64,000 nt of DNA, taken from Williamsia sp. 1135. Its GTDB lineage: Bacteria > Actinomycetota > Actinomycetes > Mycobacteriales > Mycobacteriaceae. Within the stretch, counting starts at the first letter, position 1. Each line of letters opens with the position of its first letter. Under the pieces are notes generated by a model. The model saw nothing but the letters and a program-made list of their open reading frames with translations, made no database searches and was not told where the DNA came from. Location: NCBI RefSeq assembly GCF_002095395.1, contig NZ_MJEI01000104.1, forward strand, positions 124,001-188,000. Reading direction: 5' to 3'. This document shows, in pieces, positions 16,597-28,232 of the stretch. The translations under genes and the position numbers were made by a program.

Positions 16597-19500
16597 ATGC
16601 CAGAAGATGTGATCGCGCGACGAAAAGAACTGCTACGCCGGAGGTTGCGTGAACGCGGACTGAGCGCAGAGGTGACCGCGCCGGTACCGGTCCGGGTGCC
16701 GGGCGAACGCTCGCCGCTGGCACCCGGCCAACAGCGGCTGTGGTTCGTCCAAAACCGCGACCCCGCCGACACCACACTCAATGTCTGTGTGGCATACCGA
16801 CTCACGGGTGCGCTGGACCCGGACAGGCTGCGTTCGGCGGTGGGTGCGGTCGTCGACCGACACGAGATCCTGCGCACCTCCTACGGTGTCGACGACTCGG
16901 GAACTCCGTATCAGGTCGCTGCGGCGCACGTGGATGTGCCGTGGAGCGAGCACGACCTGTCTGAGCTCCCCGAGCAGGGCCGGGCCCGCCGCCTCGAGGT
17001 GCTCGCACGACGACAGTTCTCCCGCTCATTCGACCTGAGCTCCGACGCGCTCCTTCGAATCAGCCTGGTGCGCACGGATGTCGACGAGTGGGCGTTCATC
17101 TTCGTGGTGCACCACATCTGCTGGGACGACGACTCCTGGGAGGTGTTCTTCGGTGAGGTGAACGCCGCCTACAACGCCGGATCCGCACCCCAGGCCCCGA
17201 CGGCACAGTTCGTGGACGTCGAGGTACTCGGGCCGCGCCCAGGCGTCGAAGACCCGACGGGCATCGAATACTGGCGCTCGAAGTTGCGGCCGCCGCCGGA
17301 GTGGCTCGAACTCCCGGCCGAGAATGCAGGTCCCGCAGCGAAGACCGCGGGACACGGCAGGCACGACATCCCGTCCGAGGTGATCGATGCCGTCACCCGC
17401 CACGCGAGGGAGCAGTCGAGCACGCCGTTCGCGGTGCTGCTGGCGGCGTTCAGCGCCTTGATCAATCGCTACACCGGTAGCGACGACTTCCTCGTCGCCG
17501 TACCCGTCGTGGATCGCCCTGCGTCGGCGCAGTCGCTGATCGGCTACTTCGGCAACAGTCTGCTGTTGCGGCCGAGTGTGGATCCCGACGGTACCTTCGC
17601 GGATCTGGTCGCCGCCACCCGTGACGAGGCGCTCGGCGGATTCGCGCACCAGCACATCGGGGTCGATCGCGTGGTCCGGGAGATCAACCCCGACCGTGTC
17701 AGCGGCAGCGATGGGCTCGAACAGATTGTGCGACTGAGCTTCTCCACCCGAAAGAGTGCGGTCGGTTTCGCGCTGGACCACGTGCGTGCCGAGCAACTGG
17801 AGCTGGTCAGTGCGGTGACCCAGCTGCCCCTGGGTCTGACCGTGGTGCTCGGCGACGACGGAGCGCATGTGGAGGCGGAATACTTCGCCGATGTACTCGA
17901 TGGACGGATAGTCGACCGCATGCTCGCCGGTTACGTGGATCTGCTCCGCGGCGCCCTGGCCGAGCCGGACCGGCGGCTCGGTGAGCTGGACATTCTCGGC
18001 GACGAACGGGCCGAGGTGATCACCCGATCGCTGGGCGAGCAGGTCCCCGCGGCCGCGACGACGTTGCCCGCGATGTTCGAGGCCCGCGTCGCCGCGCATC
18101 CGGACCACCCTGCAGTCACCGACGACCACGTCGTGCTGACCTATCGGGACCTCAACTCTCGAGCAAACCTGCTGGCGCACTGGTTGATCGGTACGCACAG
18201 CATCGGTCCCGAGGACATCGTCGCCCTTGAGGTCGCGGCCTCGGTGGAGTTCGTCGTCGCGGCGACAGCGGTCTTGAAGGCAGGTGCGGCATACCTGCCG
18301 ATCGATAAGTCCTACCCGGGTGACCGCATCGCCTTCATGATCGAGGACGCGGATCCGAAACTCGTACTGGGCGCAGCCGAACTCGCAGCAGCAGAGCGCG
18401 CTGCGGGCGGACTCTCGGTTGCCGATCCCGTGGACGCGGACAGGGTGACGCCCCTGTTGCCGGAGGCGCTTGCGTACGTCATCTACACGTCGGGCTCGAC
18501 CGGTAAGCCGAAGGGTGTCTCGGTGCCGCACGTGGCCATCGCGGACCACCTGTCGGGTTTTCACGCTCAGTTCGGGATGACCGCGGACGACCGGCTCGTG
18601 CAGACCTCGTCGGTGAGTTTCGATGCGTCGTTGTTCGAGGTCTTCTGCACCCTGACCCTCGGCGCCACCCTTGTTGTTCCCAAACCCGATGCCCTCCAAG
18701 ATATTCCGTACATGGCAGATCTGCTGGTGCGTCAGCGGGTGACGGTCATGCACATGGTCCCGTCGATGCTGAGCATGTTCCTGCTACTGCCGGGTGTGAA
18801 CGAATGGACCACGCTGCGGCAGATCCCGGTCGGCGGAGAGGCGTTGCCCGGTGAGGTGGCGGACAAGTTCGGGACGGTGTTCGACGCGCAACTGCGGAAC
18901 AACTACGGTCCGACCGAAGCCGTGGTGGCCGCGACGCATTACCCGGTTGATGGCCCGCAGGGTGTGCGGGTGGTCCCCATCGGGGTGCCGAACCGCAATG
19001 TGTCGGTCTACCTGTTCGATCGAACACTGCAACTCGTCCCGGCCGGAGTCGTCGGCGAGATCTACATCGGCGGGGACCAGCTTGCCCGCAGCTATCACGG
19101 CCGTCCGGCGCTGACGGCGGAACGGTTTGTCGCCGATCCGATGCGATCCGGTGGCAGGCTGTATCGCACGGGAGATCTGGCCCGGCGCAACGTAGATGGC
19201 GATATCGAGTTCGTCGGCCGAGCAGACGAGCAGGTGAAGATCCGCGGATTCCGGATCGAACTCGGTGAGGTCGAGGCCGCGCTATCGACCCACCCGGCAG
19301 TCGCCCGCGCACTCGTGATCGTGACCGAGGATCCCAATCTGGGACCCGCGCTGGCCGGCTACCTCGTCGGTGAGCGTGGCGCGATGGTGGACATCGATTC
19401 GGTGCGCGAACACGCAACCGCGGTCCTGCCGGACTACATGGTGCCCAGCGCATTCGCCGTGATCGACGAGGTTCCGCTGACCGCGCACGGCAAACTCGAC

Positions 19501-22500
19501 AGGGACGCGCTTCCGGACCCGGCCGGCGCAGCGCCGCGAGTCTTCCGCGCGCCGGCGACGGCCACCGAGATCCGCGTGGCGGCGCTGTTCACGCAGCTGT
19601 TCGGCCGGGATTCCATCGGTGCCGACGATTCGTTCTTCGAACTCGGTGGGCACTCCCTGCTCGCCGCCCGCCTGGTGACGCAGATCCGTACCGAGTTCGG
19701 GGTGGACATCGACGTACGCGCACCCTTCGACACCCCCACGGTCGCCGGTCTGGCCTCGTGGCTCGTCGCGCAGGTGCGCGAGGAGTTCGGTATCGACCTC
19801 GATGCCGACGACGACTTCGACGACTACGAACCAATCGGTGGAGCTACGACACCGCAACGACCGCCGTTGGTGAAGCGGGATCGTCCCGAACGCGTTCCCC
19901 TGTCGTACTCGCAGCTCGCGATGTGGTTCGCGCGGCGTTTCGAGGGTGCGAGTGCTGTGGGGAACATCCCCATGGCGGTGCGGATCGACGGTCCGGTGGA
20001 CGCCGCTGCGCTCACGGCCGCCATGGGCGATGTGGTGGCGCGCCACGAGGCCCTACGCACCACGTTTCCCGAACACGAGGGCATTCCGTATCAACTGATC
20101 GGTCCGATCGACTCTGTGCCGCTACCGATCACGGTGCTCGGCGGTGAGTCGATCGCCGAATCGGAGATATTGCTGACCGCGCAACTCGAGGCGATCGCGC
20201 AGTACAACTTCGCAGTCGAATCCGAGCCATTGGTGCGACCCCACCTCTTTGTGCTCGGTGACGACGCCCACGTACTGTCGATCCTGGTGCATCACATGGT
20301 CATCGACCACTGGTCGTTCGGTGTGCTGTTGGCCGACCTCGGTGCCGCCTACCGGCATCGCCTGGCGAACGAGACGGGCCCGGACTGGGCGCACCACCCG
20401 ATCGAGTACGCCGACTACGCATTGTGGCAGCGTGACCTGTTCGATGGCGATGGAGCGTCGGTCGAGGTGGGTGCGGCCCAGATCGATTATTGGCGAACCA
20501 CCTTGGCAGGTGCACCCGACGAGATCACCGTGGCAGCAGATCACCCACGGCCGGCGGTACTCGGTAAAACGGGTGAGGTGGTGTCGTTCTCGGTGCCGGC
20601 GGAACTGCGTACCCGCCTGCGCGAGATGGCCGACACGATCGGCGTCAGCGAGTTCATGGTGCTGCAATCGGCAGTCGCGACCCTACTGCACAAGCTCGGT
20701 GGTGGCGACGACATCGCGATCGGTACGCCCATCGCCGGCCGGACCGACGAGGTGACCACAGATCTCGTGGGACTCTTCGCGAACATGGTCGTGTTGCGCA
20801 ATATCCTCGATGGTGAGCTCTCGCTCCGTGAGGTCCTGCTGCGGGGGCGTGATGTCGCACTCGGTGCCTACAGTAATCAGGACGTACCCATCGAGCGCCT
20901 GGTCGAAGCACTCAACCCGCGGCGTTCCCGTTCCCGCAATCCGCTGTTCCAGGTCATGATGCATTTCCGGGACGAATACAGCGCCCCGGACAGCCAGGCG
21001 TTCAACGCTTCCGGCGACACCACGCTCACCCTGCTGCCGGTGGAGTTCGAGACGTCGTTCCTGGATCTGAACATCATCTTCGCCTCACGTTCGGACGGTG
21101 GCCTGGGCGCACGGCTGGTCGCCGCCGGCGATCTGTACACCCGTGAAGGTGCGGAACTGATCGCTGACCGGCTCATGCGTGTGCTGGCTGCATTCGCCGA
21201 CGACGTCGATCAGCAGGTGCGGCGCGTGGACGTGCAGTCGCCGGCCGAACGGGAGCGGGTGCTCGGCACCTTCAGTCGCGGCGCAGACGTGACCCCCGGC
21301 GCTCTTGCTGCGCGGTTGAGTGCTGCGGGACGGCAGAATCCTGATTCGGTTGCCGTGGTGCGTGGTTCGCAGTCCTTGACCTATGGGGAACTGCGGTCCG
21401 GCGATGCTGCCGGATTCGCCGACGTCCGAGAGGCGTTCACGCGCGCGGCCGGAGGCGACGGCCCCGACTCGGCCGGTGGGCCGGATGCAGTCGACGGGCC
21501 GGATGCAGTCGACAGGTTTGTGGGCGTGCGCCTGCTCGCGACGCCGCCGGCATCGCCGGCGGGCACCGCCGAACTGCTCGCGGGACTTGCCGGGTCGGCA
21601 ACAGTGGTCCTGGCAACCGACGCGGAGCGCGATGATCCGGCTGCGCTGGCACATCTCATCGCCCGGCATTCGGTCGAGCGAGTGGTCGCGGAGCCGAAGG
21701 TGCTGGCACTCCTTGCTCATTCCGGCACCTCCGTGACGCCGTCGGTCCGCAGCTGGGTTGCGTCATCGCCGGGCGGCCCGGCTTCCCTGGCCGAGGTGCT
21801 GTCGGCATTGTCTGAGGGATCGACCAGTCATTACTACTATGCACCTGCAGATTTCGGGCTGGTTGCCGTGGTGGGGCAGTTGGGCGGAACGCGGTCGGGA
21901 CGTCCGGCGCCAGGGGCGGCGGTGTTGATCCTCGATCAGTCGCTGGCGCCGGCACCGGTCGGTGTGTTCGGTGACGTGTACCTGGCGGGTACGCAGACCG
22001 CCGTCGGTGAGTGGGTGTCGAATCCTTATTCACCTGGTTCGCGGCTGTTGCGTAGCGGTGATCGAGCCAAGTGGGACCACAACGGTGGCCTGATATTCGA
22101 GATCACCGCAGCAGACGCCGCGGTCGCCGGTGTCGGAGGCGGCGGGGAAGCTCCGCAGACCGCCACGGAGAAGGCGATTTCCGACCTGTTGGGGGAACTT
22201 CTCGAGATCGACGACGTGGGCCGCGATGACAACTTCTTCGCGCTCGGCGGTGACAGCGTGATCTCGATCCAGATGGCGGGGCGTGCGGCGGCCGACGGCC
22301 TGCCACTGACCCCGCAGATGATCTTCGATCATCATTCGATCGCCGAACTCGCGGCTGCCGTCGACGATGCGCTCGCCAACCCGCCGCTCGAGGTGGAGGC
22401 CGCCGTGGAGACGGTGACCCTCACCCATGCGCCGATGAGCGCGTCAGGACTCAGCGATGACGCACTGGCCGCTCTCACGGCCAACTGGAAACCCGGATCA

Positions 22501-22503
22501 TGA
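16597..22503 (+). CDS. mbtE: NRPS C-A-PCP-C-(vestigial A)-PCP (MbtE-like)
   Basis: This 1968-residue synthetase adds the first (hydroxy)lysine. Domain order is C1 (about 45-470, HHICWDDDS), A1 (about 490-960, [34 protein letters not shown]), PCP1 ([11 protein letters not shown] near 1013), C2 (about 1100-1545, HHMVIDHWS), a degenerate A-like region (about 1550-1850) and PCP2 ([11 protein letters not shown] near 1880). Hand alignment of A1 to GrsA gives the pocket D-A-F-H-I-V-N-V-A. The A-like region keeps only remnants ([16 protein letters not shown]) and lacks the TSGSTG loop, YGPTE and the VKIRG lysine region, so it cannot adenylate. C2 may form the ester to the polyketide unit. The gene overlaps mbtF by ATGA. 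Confidence 0.9.
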   Translation: MPEDVIARRKELLRRRLRERGLSAEVTAPVPVRVPGERSPLAPGQQRLWFVQNRDPADTTLNVCVAYRLTGALDPDRLRSAVGAVVDRHEILRTSYGVDDSGTPYQVAAAHVDVPWSEHDLSELPEQGRARRLEVLARRQFSRSFDLSSDALLRISLVRTDVDEWAFIFVVHHICWDDDSWEVFFGEVNAAYNAGSAPQAPTAQFVDVEVLGPRPGVEDPTGIEYWRSKLRPPPEWLELPAENAGPAAKTAGHGRHDIPSEVIDAVTRHAREQSSTPFAVLLAAFSALINRYTGSDDFLVAVPVVDRPASAQSLIGYFGNSLLLRPSVDPDGTFADLVAATRDEALGGFAHQHIGVDRVVREINPDRVSGSDGLEQIVRLSFSTRKSAVGFALDHVRAEQLELVSAVTQLPLGLTVVLGDDGAHVEAEYFADVLDGRIVDRMLAGYVDLLRGALAEPDRRLGELDILGDERAEVITRSLGEQVPAAATTLPAMFEARVAAHPDHPAVTDDHVVLTYRDLNSRANLLAHWLIGTHSIGPEDIVALEVAASVEFVVAATAVLKAGAAYLPIDKSYPGDRIAFMIEDADPKLVLGAAELAAAERAAGGLSVADPVDADRVTPLLPEALAYVIYTSGSTGKPKGVSVPHVAIADHLSGFHAQFGMTADDRLVQTSSVSFDASLFEVFCTLTLGATLVVPKPDALQDIPYMADLLVRQRVTVMHMVPSMLSMFLLLPGVNEWTTLRQIPVGGEALPGEVADKFGTVFDAQLRNNYGPTEAVVAATHYPVDGPQGVRVVPIGVPNRNVSVYLFDRTLQLVPAGVVGEIYIGGDQLARSYHGRPALTAERFVADPMRSGGRLYRTGDLARRNVDGDIEFVGRADEQVKIRGFRIELGEVEAALSTHPAVARALVIVTEDPNLGPALAGYLVGERGAMVDIDSVREHATAVLPDYMVPSAFAVIDEVPLTAHGKLDRDALPDPAGAAPRVFRAPATATEIRVAALFTQLFGRDSIGADDSFFELGGHSLLAARLVTQIRTEFGVDIDVRAPFDTPTVAGLASWLVAQVREEFGIDLDADDDFDDYEPIGGATTPQRPPLVKRDRPERVPLSYSQLAMWFARRFEGASAVGNIPMAVRIDGPVDAAALTAAMGDVVARHEALRTTFPEHEGIPYQLIGPIDSVPLPITVLGGESIAESEILLTAQLEAIAQYNFAVESEPLVRPHLFVLGDDAHVLSILVHHMVIDHWSFGVLLADLGAAYRHRLANETGPDWAHHPIEYADYALWQRDLFDGDGASVEVGAAQIDYWRTTLAGAPDEITVAADHPRPAVLGKTGEVVSFSVPAELRTRLREMADTIGVSEFMVLQSAVATLLHKLGGGDDIAIGTPIAGRTDEVTTDLVGLFANMVVLRNILDGELSLREVLLRGRDVALGAYSNQDVPIERLVEALNPRRSRSRNPLFQVMMHFRDEYSAPDSQAFNASGDTTLTLLPVEFETSFLDLNIIFASRSDGGLGARLVAAGDLYTREGAELIADRLMRVLAAFADDVDQQVRRVDVQSPAERERVLGTFSRGADVTPGALAARLSAAGRQNPDSVAVVRGSQSLTYGELRSGDAAGFADVREAFTRAAGGDGPDSAGGPDAVDGPDAVDRFVGVRLLATPPASPAGTAELLAGLAGSATVVLATDAERDDPAALAHLIARHSVERVVAEPKVLALLAHSGTSVTPSVRSWVASSPGGPASLAEVLSALSEGSTSHYYYAPADFGLVAVVGQLGGTRSGRPAPGAAVLILDQSLAPAPVGVFGDVYLAGTQTAVGEWVSNPYSPGSRLLRSGDRAKWDHNGGLIFEITAADAAVAGVGGGGEAPQTATEKAISDLLGELLEIDDVGRDDNFFALGGDSVISIQMAGRAAADGLPLTPQMIFDHHSIAELAAAVDDALANPPLEVEAAVETVTLTHAPMSASGLSDDALAALTANWKPGS
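21478..21513 (+). repeat. Two perfect 18-bp tandem copies inside the vestigial A region of mbtE
   Basis: GGGCCGGATGCAGTCGAC occurs twice back to back (21478-21495 and 21496-21513), encoding [12 protein letters not shown]. The period is a multiple of three, so the frame is kept. It sits in the decayed adenylation segment and looks like recent slippage in a region under little constraint. Confidence 0.85.
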
Positions 22504-25500
22504 CCCGAGGCGTGGTCGATCGGTCGGCGCCGCCTGCCATCGAAGATGTGCTCGCGCTCAGCCCTTTGCAGGAGGGGCTGTTCTCGTTGTCAAAGATCGC
22601 CGGCGACGATCTGGATCTCTACTCCATGCAGTTCATCGTGGAGATCGGCGGCCCGGTGGATGTGACGTTGCTACGCCGCAGCGTCGAGGCGATCTTCGAA
22701 CGGCATCCGAACTTGCGGGTGTCGTTCTACGACCGCGACATCCCGACTCCCGTGCAGATCGTGCCGAGTTGGGTGGACGTCCCGTGGTCCGAGCGTGACG
22801 CCGACCCCGCCGAGTTCGATGCGATCGCCGAGTCGGAGCGGCGCAAGAACTTCGACTTGTCGTCGGGACCTGCGTTGCGGGTGGTCCTGGTCAATCTCGG
22901 TGACCAGCGCGGCAGCCGCAGCCACGAGGTGCCGGGACACGGGGGTCGCCGTAGATTGCTGATCACGGCGCACCACATCTTGATGGATGGCTGGGCCGTC
23001 GCGATCTTTTTCCAAGAGTTGCTCGCGGTGTACGAGGCGGGCGGGGAGTCGACCTCGTTGCCCGCGCCGCGGCCGTACCGCGACTACATCGGCTGGCTCG
23101 CTGCTCAGGATTCGGTGGCGGCGACCGACGCGTGGGCGACGTACCTCGCGCGGTTGAGTGCCCCTCTGATGCTCGCCGAGGGGGCGGTGACACCGGCCGA
23201 TGCGGTACCGAGACGTACTCATGTACAGCTGGATTCGGCTGACACCACTCGGCTGATCACCTGGGCGCGCACCAACGGGATCACCATCAACACCGCGGTC
23301 CAGTTCGCCTGGGCGGTGGTGCTTGGCCGTCTCACAGATCGCCGCGATGTGGTCTTCGGGACCACGATCTCGGGTCGCCCGGATACGTTGCCCGGTGCCG
23401 ATACGATGATCGGGTTGTTCATCAACACCGTGCCTTCGGTCGTCGATATAGACCCGGCCGGAACTGTTCTCGAACTGTGTAAAGGATTGCAACGCGAGTC
23501 GGCGACAATGCGTGAGCTCGGCTTCCTCAGCCTGTCTGCAGTGCAGCGGGCCGGCGGTCGGGGGAGTTTGTTCGACACCCTGTTCGTGTTCGAGAACGCC
23601 CCGATCGGCGCGGTGACCGAACCCATCAGCACCGGCGACGGCACCCGATTCCTGCCGGTGGCGATGGAAAGCCTCGCCCACTACCCACTCACGATTGCCG
23701 CGTACCTGCTCGGTGGCAATCTCGTGGTGATGACCGAAGCCATCGACGGCGCGTTGCCCCACCTGCCACCGGCCGAGATTGCGGAACGAATCCTGCTGGT
23801 GCTCCGGCAACTACCGGACGCAGCGAACTCAGGTCCCGAGCACCTGGAGGTCCGCCTGGCCGACGAGGTCATGGGCGACGAACCGTCGGCGTCGGCACCG
23901 GACGCCGTACCCAGCGGCACCATCGCGGACATCTTCGCCCGGCAGGTGGCCGCGACACCCGACGCGCCCGCGTTGACCAGCACACTCCGTGACTACACCT
24001 ATGCAGAGCTGCACGACGACGTCATGCGTCTGGCCAATGAGATGGTCTGCCGCGGTGTCGGTCCCGAGTCGGTGGTGGCGGTGGCCCTCGACAGGTCTGC
24101 CGATTCGATCGTCACGATCTTCGCGGCGTTGTCCGCCGGTGCCCCCTACGTCCCGATCGATCTGTCGCTCCCGCCAGCCCGAATCAATTCGATTCTGCAA
24201 CAATCGAATCCGAGGATCGTCGTCACCGTCACCCGACACATCGAGGTGCTCGAGGCGGCCGGCGCGGGCCACACGCAGCGCCTGGTCCTGGACGACCCGG
24301 CGACGTCTGCGGCTCTCGGTGTCCAGTCGACGTCACGTCCGGCCATCGGTGCGACGCCTGACCTGGCCGCCTATCTCATCTTCACATCGGGCTCGACCGG
24401 TGAGCCGAAGGGTGTCATCGGTACGAACGGTGCGGTCGCAAGCTATTTCGCAGACCACCGCGATCACGTGTACGCGCCGGCCACGGCCCGACTCGGTCGC
24501 AAACTACGCATCGCCCATGCCTGGTCGCTGAGTTTCGACGCGTCGTGGCAGCCGATGATCGGATTGCTCGACGGGCACAGTGTGCACCTGTTCGACGGAT
24601 CGCAGATGCGTGATGCGGAGCAACTCGTGTCGGGTCTCATCGCCCACCGGATCGACATGATCGACACGTCGCCGTCGATGTTCGGCCAACTCGCTGCCGC
24701 GGGCATCCTGGGCAGGCCGGAGACGGAGCCGGAGGCGGAGCTCGACCAGGCACACGAGGCGGAATCCGACGGATCGAGTGCCCCGCAGTTGTCGGTGCTG
24801 GCGCTCGGTGGGGAAGCGATCAGTCAGGCTCTGTGGCACCAGTTACAGGCATTCGAGGATGTCGACGTCTACAACTGCTACGGCCCGACCGAGACCACCG
24901 TCGAGGCGCTGGTCGCCCCGATAGCCGGCTCAGATGTCCCGACGGTCGGTACTCCGGCCGATCGGATGACCGCCCATGTCCTGGATTCCAGGTTGCGCCC
25001 GGTACCGCGCGGCGTCGTCGGCGAGCTGTACCTTGCCGGGGCTCAGGTCACCAGAGGCTATGTGGGACAACCGGGTGTTACCGCGGGGCGCTTCGTTGCC
25101 GATCCCAACGCGCGCGGTGGCCGAATGTACCGGACGGGCGACCTGGTCCGCCGTCTCCCAGATGGAAACCTCACGTTCCTGGGACGTGCCGACAGTCAGG
25201 TGAAGATCCGCGGTTTCCGGATCGAGATCGGCGAGATCGAAACGGCGATGCGTCACTTGCCCGGTGTCGAGACCGCCGCGGTCGTGGTGTTGCGGCGTCC
25301 GACGGGTGCGACCCTGGTCGGATTCGTGGTCGGGGTGAGCGTGCCCGCTGCGCAGGCACGCTCGGCCCTCGCCGAAAGACTGCCGACCCATATGCTGCCC
25401 GCGCGTGTGCTGACCGTGCCGGCGTTGCCGATGACCTCCAACGGCAAACTGGACGAGGCGGCGCTGATGGAACTGGCGCGGGAGGCCCTGGCCGGTTCGA

Positions 25501-27170
25501 CGGGAGCAGAAGCGCAACCGACCACGGACACAGAGCGTCTGCTGTGCACGGTGTTCGGTGAGCTGGTGGACGGTCCGGCTCCTGGCGTCGACGAAGACTT
25601 CTTCGACCTCGGTATGGACAGCATCGTGGCGATGTCCCTGGTGAATCTGTTGCGACGGCAGGACGTTCAGGTGAGTCCGCGCCTCGTGCTGGCGAATCCG
25701 TCGGTACGGACCCTGGCGGCGGCGATCGACAACGGCGTGCTCGTGGGACCTGACGACGAAGGCGAACACGGCGGTCCGGGTCAGGTCGTCGCGCTGCCGG
25801 TTGTCCGCTGGATGTATGACTTCGGCCGGTTCCGGCGGTTCACTCAGACCACCCTCATCGCCCTGCCGAAGGGATTGTCCGGCGCCGAACTCGAAGCGGC
25901 GCTGCAGGCGATCCTGGATTCTCATGACATGCTGCGATCGCAGTTGCAGCCCAACGGGACTGGGTATCAGCTGGTCACCAGGACTGTCGGGTCGGTGCGT
26001 GCCTCGGATATCCTGACCACGGTGTCGGTCGGTGATGACCTCGCGGCCGGCGTGCACCGTGCGGCGCCGACCGCCATGGACCGCATCGATCCGGTGGCCG
26101 GGACCATGGTCGCCGCGGTGCGTCTGATCCGAGATGCCGATGACGAGGGTGATGTCCTCCTACTCGCGATCCACCACCTCGCCACCGACGCGGTGTCGTG
26201 GCATGTGCTGTTCGGAGACCTGGCCGAATGCGGTCGGCAGTTGACTTCCGGGATCCTTCCCACCCTGGGGTCGGAGTTCACGTCGTACCGGCGGTTCTCG
26301 CACCTGCTGGCCGAACGTAGCGGCACAGCGGAAGTGCTCGAGCAGCGTCCCTATTGGGCCGGTCAGGTTGCCGGGCCGGATCCGACCATCGGTGCGCGAG
26401 CGGTGAATCCGGACAGTGACACCTGGACCTCGCTGCGCACCACAGCCGCGCACACGTCCGTCGACCAGACCGCGGCCGTTCTCGCGAAGCTCAGCGGAGC
26501 GATCGGTATGAGGGAGTTCTTGCTCACCGCGCTCACGCTGACGATCAACACCTGGCGCACCGTCAACGGCCAGGACAAGTCGGCCGGTGCCTTCATCGCC
26601 CTGGAAGGCCATGGGCGCGAGGACGAGACCGTCGGTGCGGGGGTCGACACGTCGCAGACCGTGGGTTGGTTCACCAGCGTGTTCCCGCTTCGCCTCGGCG
26701 CGGGCGCCGACGCAGTGGACCTCGACGCCGCAGCCGGACAGCCGGAATCCGTCCGCGCGCTGATCGATTCGGTGGCAGAGCACATCGCGGGCATCCCCAA
26801 CCGGGGGCTCGACTACGGTCTGCTGCGGCACTTCGAGCGGGCACCCGAACTGGTCGCGTCCACCGACCCGCAGGTGGAGTTCAACTATCTCGGTCGGTTC
26901 GACCTCAGCACCGCTGGGGCCTCCGACACACCCGAGCCATGGTCACCCATCACCGATCTCGACCTCAACGGCCGGCTCCCGACAGCGCCAGAGCCCGACC
27001 TTCCGCTGCGTTATGCGCTGGACGTGGTCTCGGTGGTGCGCGGCACACCCCAGGGACCGCAACTGGTCACGAGCTGGCGGTGGAGTGACCAACTCATGGT
27101 CGAGGCGGACGCCGACCGGTTGGCCGACATCTGGCAGCACGCGGTGTCCGCAGTGGCCGCAGCGCTCTAG
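22500..27170 (+). CDS. mbtF: NRPS C-A-PCP-E (MbtF-like terminal lysine module)
   Basis: This 1556-residue synthetase adds the terminal (hydroxy)lysine. The order is C (about 17-440, HHILMDGW), A (about 475-985, [36 protein letters not shown]), PCP ([11 protein letters not shown] near 1040) and an epimerisation-type domain (about 1085-1550). The last shows [26 protein letters not shown] and FNYLGRF. Hand alignment to GrsA gives the pocket D-A-Q-D-A-G-C-V-E; the acidic residues suit a basic side chain. There is no terminal thioesterase, so chain release, usually cyclisation of the terminal hydroxylysine, must use the last domain or occur in trans. ATG 22500 overlaps the mbtE stop. An insertion ([13 protein letters not shown]) lies just before the C-domain HHxxxDG motif. 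Confidence 0.92.
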   Translation: MTRGVVDRSAPPAIEDVLALSPLQEGLFSLSKIAGDDLDLYSMQFIVEIGGPVDVTLLRRSVEAIFERHPNLRVSFYDRDIPTPVQIVPSWVDVPWSERDADPAEFDAIAESERRKNFDLSSGPALRVVLVNLGDQRGSRSHEVPGHGGRRRLLITAHHILMDGWAVAIFFQELLAVYEAGGESTSLPAPRPYRDYIGWLAAQDSVAATDAWATYLARLSAPLMLAEGAVTPADAVPRRTHVQLDSADTTRLITWARTNGITINTAVQFAWAVVLGRLTDRRDVVFGTTISGRPDTLPGADTMIGLFINTVPSVVDIDPAGTVLELCKGLQRESATMRELGFLSLSAVQRAGGRGSLFDTLFVFENAPIGAVTEPISTGDGTRFLPVAMESLAHYPLTIAAYLLGGNLVVMTEAIDGALPHLPPAEIAERILLVLRQLPDAANSGPEHLEVRLADEVMGDEPSASAPDAVPSGTIADIFARQVAATPDAPALTSTLRDYTYAELHDDVMRLANEMVCRGVGPESVVAVALDRSADSIVTIFAALSAGAPYVPIDLSLPPARINSILQQSNPRIVVTVTRHIEVLEAAGAGHTQRLVLDDPATSAALGVQSTSRPAIGATPDLAAYLIFTSGSTGEPKGVIGTNGAVASYFADHRDHVYAPATARLGRKLRIAHAWSLSFDASWQPMIGLLDGHSVHLFDGSQMRDAEQLVSGLIAHRIDMIDTSPSMFGQLAAAGILGRPETEPEAELDQAHEAESDGSSAPQLSVLALGGEAISQALWHQLQAFEDVDVYNCYGPTETTVEALVAPIAGSDVPTVGTPADRMTAHVLDSRLRPVPRGVVGELYLAGAQVTRGYVGQPGVTAGRFVADPNARGGRMYRTGDLVRRLPDGNLTFLGRADSQVKIRGFRIEIGEIETAMRHLPGVETAAVVVLRRPTGATLVGFVVGVSVPAAQARSALAERLPTHMLPARVLTVPALPMTSNGKLDEAALMELAREALAGSTGAEAQPTTDTERLLCTVFGELVDGPAPGVDEDFFDLGMDSIVAMSLVNLLRRQDVQVSPRLVLANPSVRTLAAAIDNGVLVGPDDEGEHGGPGQVVALPVVRWMYDFGRFRRFTQTTLIALPKGLSGAELEAALQAILDSHDMLRSQLQPNGTGYQLVTRTVGSVRASDILTTVSVGDDLAAGVHRAAPTAMDRIDPVAGTMVAAVRLIRDADDEGDVLLLAIHHLATDAVSWHVLFGDLAECGRQLTSGILPTLGSEFTSYRRFSHLLAERSGTAEVLEQRPYWAGQVAGPDPTIGARAVNPDSDTWTSLRTTAAHTSVDQTAAVLAKLSGAIGMREFLLTALTLTINTWRTVNGQDKSAGAFIALEGHGREDETVGAGVDTSQTVGWFTSVFPLRLGAGADAVDLDAAAGQPESVRALIDSVAEHIAGIPNRGLDYGLLRHFERAPELVASTDPQVEFNYLGRFDLSTAGASDTPEPWSPITDLDLNGRLPTAPEPDLPLRYALDVVSVVRGTPQGPQLVTSWRWSDQLMVEADADRLADIWQHAVSAVAAAL

Positions 27171-27183
27171 TTCTTCGCTGAAA

Positions 27184-27278
27184 CCGGAGGAGCTGGTTCT
27201 TCCTCCGGCTTCGGCTACTTCCTCCGTCCGCAACGGGAGGACCTGCTTGAAGTCGGAGGGGATGTCACGTCCTCCGAC
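27184..27278. repeat. Cluster of GGAGGA/TCCTCC hairpins after mbtF
   Basis: CCGGAGGA (27184-27191) pairs perfectly with TCCTCCGG (27201-27208) across a 9-base loop. GTCGGAGG (27252-27259) pairs with CCTCCGAC (27271-27278) across 11 bases, and an imperfect CCTCCGT/ACGGGAGG pair lies between. The region begins 13 bases after the mbtF stop. It has no T-tract, but it could end the siderophore transcript. Confidence 0.7.
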
Positions 27279-27302
27279 GTCGGGATCGGTCATACTCGTC
27301 TC

Positions 27303-28214
27303 ATGATCTACGGCGTCCTGGCCGCACTTTTCGCCTGCATCGCGTACGGCACCTCGTCGGTGTTGCAGGCCTACGGTGCCCGCAAGTCCAAAGACGACGC
27401 CCTCTCGCGCGGCGAGACCGCGGGCCTGGAAACCGCGACGGGTGGGCCGACGATGCGAGCGACGATCGCTGCGGTCCTCACCACGGCCTTCATCGCCGGA
27501 ACCTGCCTCGACGTCGTCGGGTTCGCGGGCAACGCGGTGGGCTCGCGCTTGGCGCCGCTGTTCCTGTCGCAGACCATCGTCAGCGCATACCTGGTGGTCA
27601 CCGCGATCCTCGGGATCTTCGTCCTCGGAATCAAGTTGCTGCCCCGCGACTGGATCGCGATCGGTGCGGTGGTCGCGGCCCTGTGCGCGATCGGGCTGTC
27701 AGCCGATCAGGACGGCCATGGACACGACGGCACCTGGTTCCACTGGGGGGTGCTCATCGCAGCGGTCGTGCTGTTCGCGATCTCGTCGGCACTCGTCCGG
27801 TGGCTCGGATCCCGCGCCGCCATCGCTGCCGGGCTGTGTGCCGGTGCGATGTTCGGCGTGGTCGCGGTGTCGGTGCGCATCCTGCACGGCATCTCCGACT
27901 TCGACATCGCCGAAATCCTCAGCGACCCGGCTGCATACGCCATCGCCCTCGCCGGGATCGGTGGGTATTACCTCAATACGGTTGCACTGCAACTCGGTTC
28001 GGTGAACTCGGCAACGGCTGCGGTGGTGGTGGGTGAGACGGTCATCCCGTCGGTCATCGGGATCATCTGGCTCGGCGACGATGCGCTACCGGGCCGGACC
28101 TGGCTGGCTGTGCTCGGTTTCGTGGTCGCGGTGGCCGGTGCGATGGTCATCGCCTGGTCGGGAGCCGCCCAGGCGGCCAACGAGGCGGAGGCCGGTGCGG
28201 ATGCGAGGATATGA
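27303..28214 (+). CDS. EamA/DMT-type membrane transporter
   Basis: This 303-residue integral membrane protein has about nine or ten hydrophobic segments in the pattern of the drug/metabolite transporter superfamily (MIYGVLAALFACIAYGTSSVLQAYGARKS at the N-terminus; VVVGETVIPSVIGIIWLGDDALPGRTWLAVLGFVVAVAG split across the last helices). The internal loop has a His/Asp-rich stretch (QDGHGHDGTW). It follows the siderophore cluster but is separated from mbtF by the hairpin region and has no iron box. A link to siderophore biology is therefore uncertain. It converges with the SagB-type gene 18 bases downstream. No substrate can be assigned. Confidence 0.75.
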   Translation: MIYGVLAALFACIAYGTSSVLQAYGARKSKDDALSRGETAGLETATGGPTMRATIAAVLTTAFIAGTCLDVVGFAGNAVGSRLAPLFLSQTIVSAYLVVTAILGIFVLGIKLLPRDWIAIGAVVAALCAIGLSADQDGHGHDGTWFHWGVLIAAVVLFAISSALVRWLGSRAAIAAGLCAGAMFGVVAVSVRILHGISDFDIAEILSDPAAYAIALAGIGGYYLNTVALQLGSVNSATAAVVVGETVIPSVIGIIWLGDDALPGRTWLAVLGFVVAVAGAMVIAWSGAAQAANEAEAGADARI

Positions 28215-28232
28215 TCTCCCGGTGAAGGTCGG

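Noticed and set aside
17026-18753. Minus-strand open frame of 575 codons within mbtE
   Set aside because: It lies wholly opposite the C1 and A1 domains of mbtE and has no domain signature.
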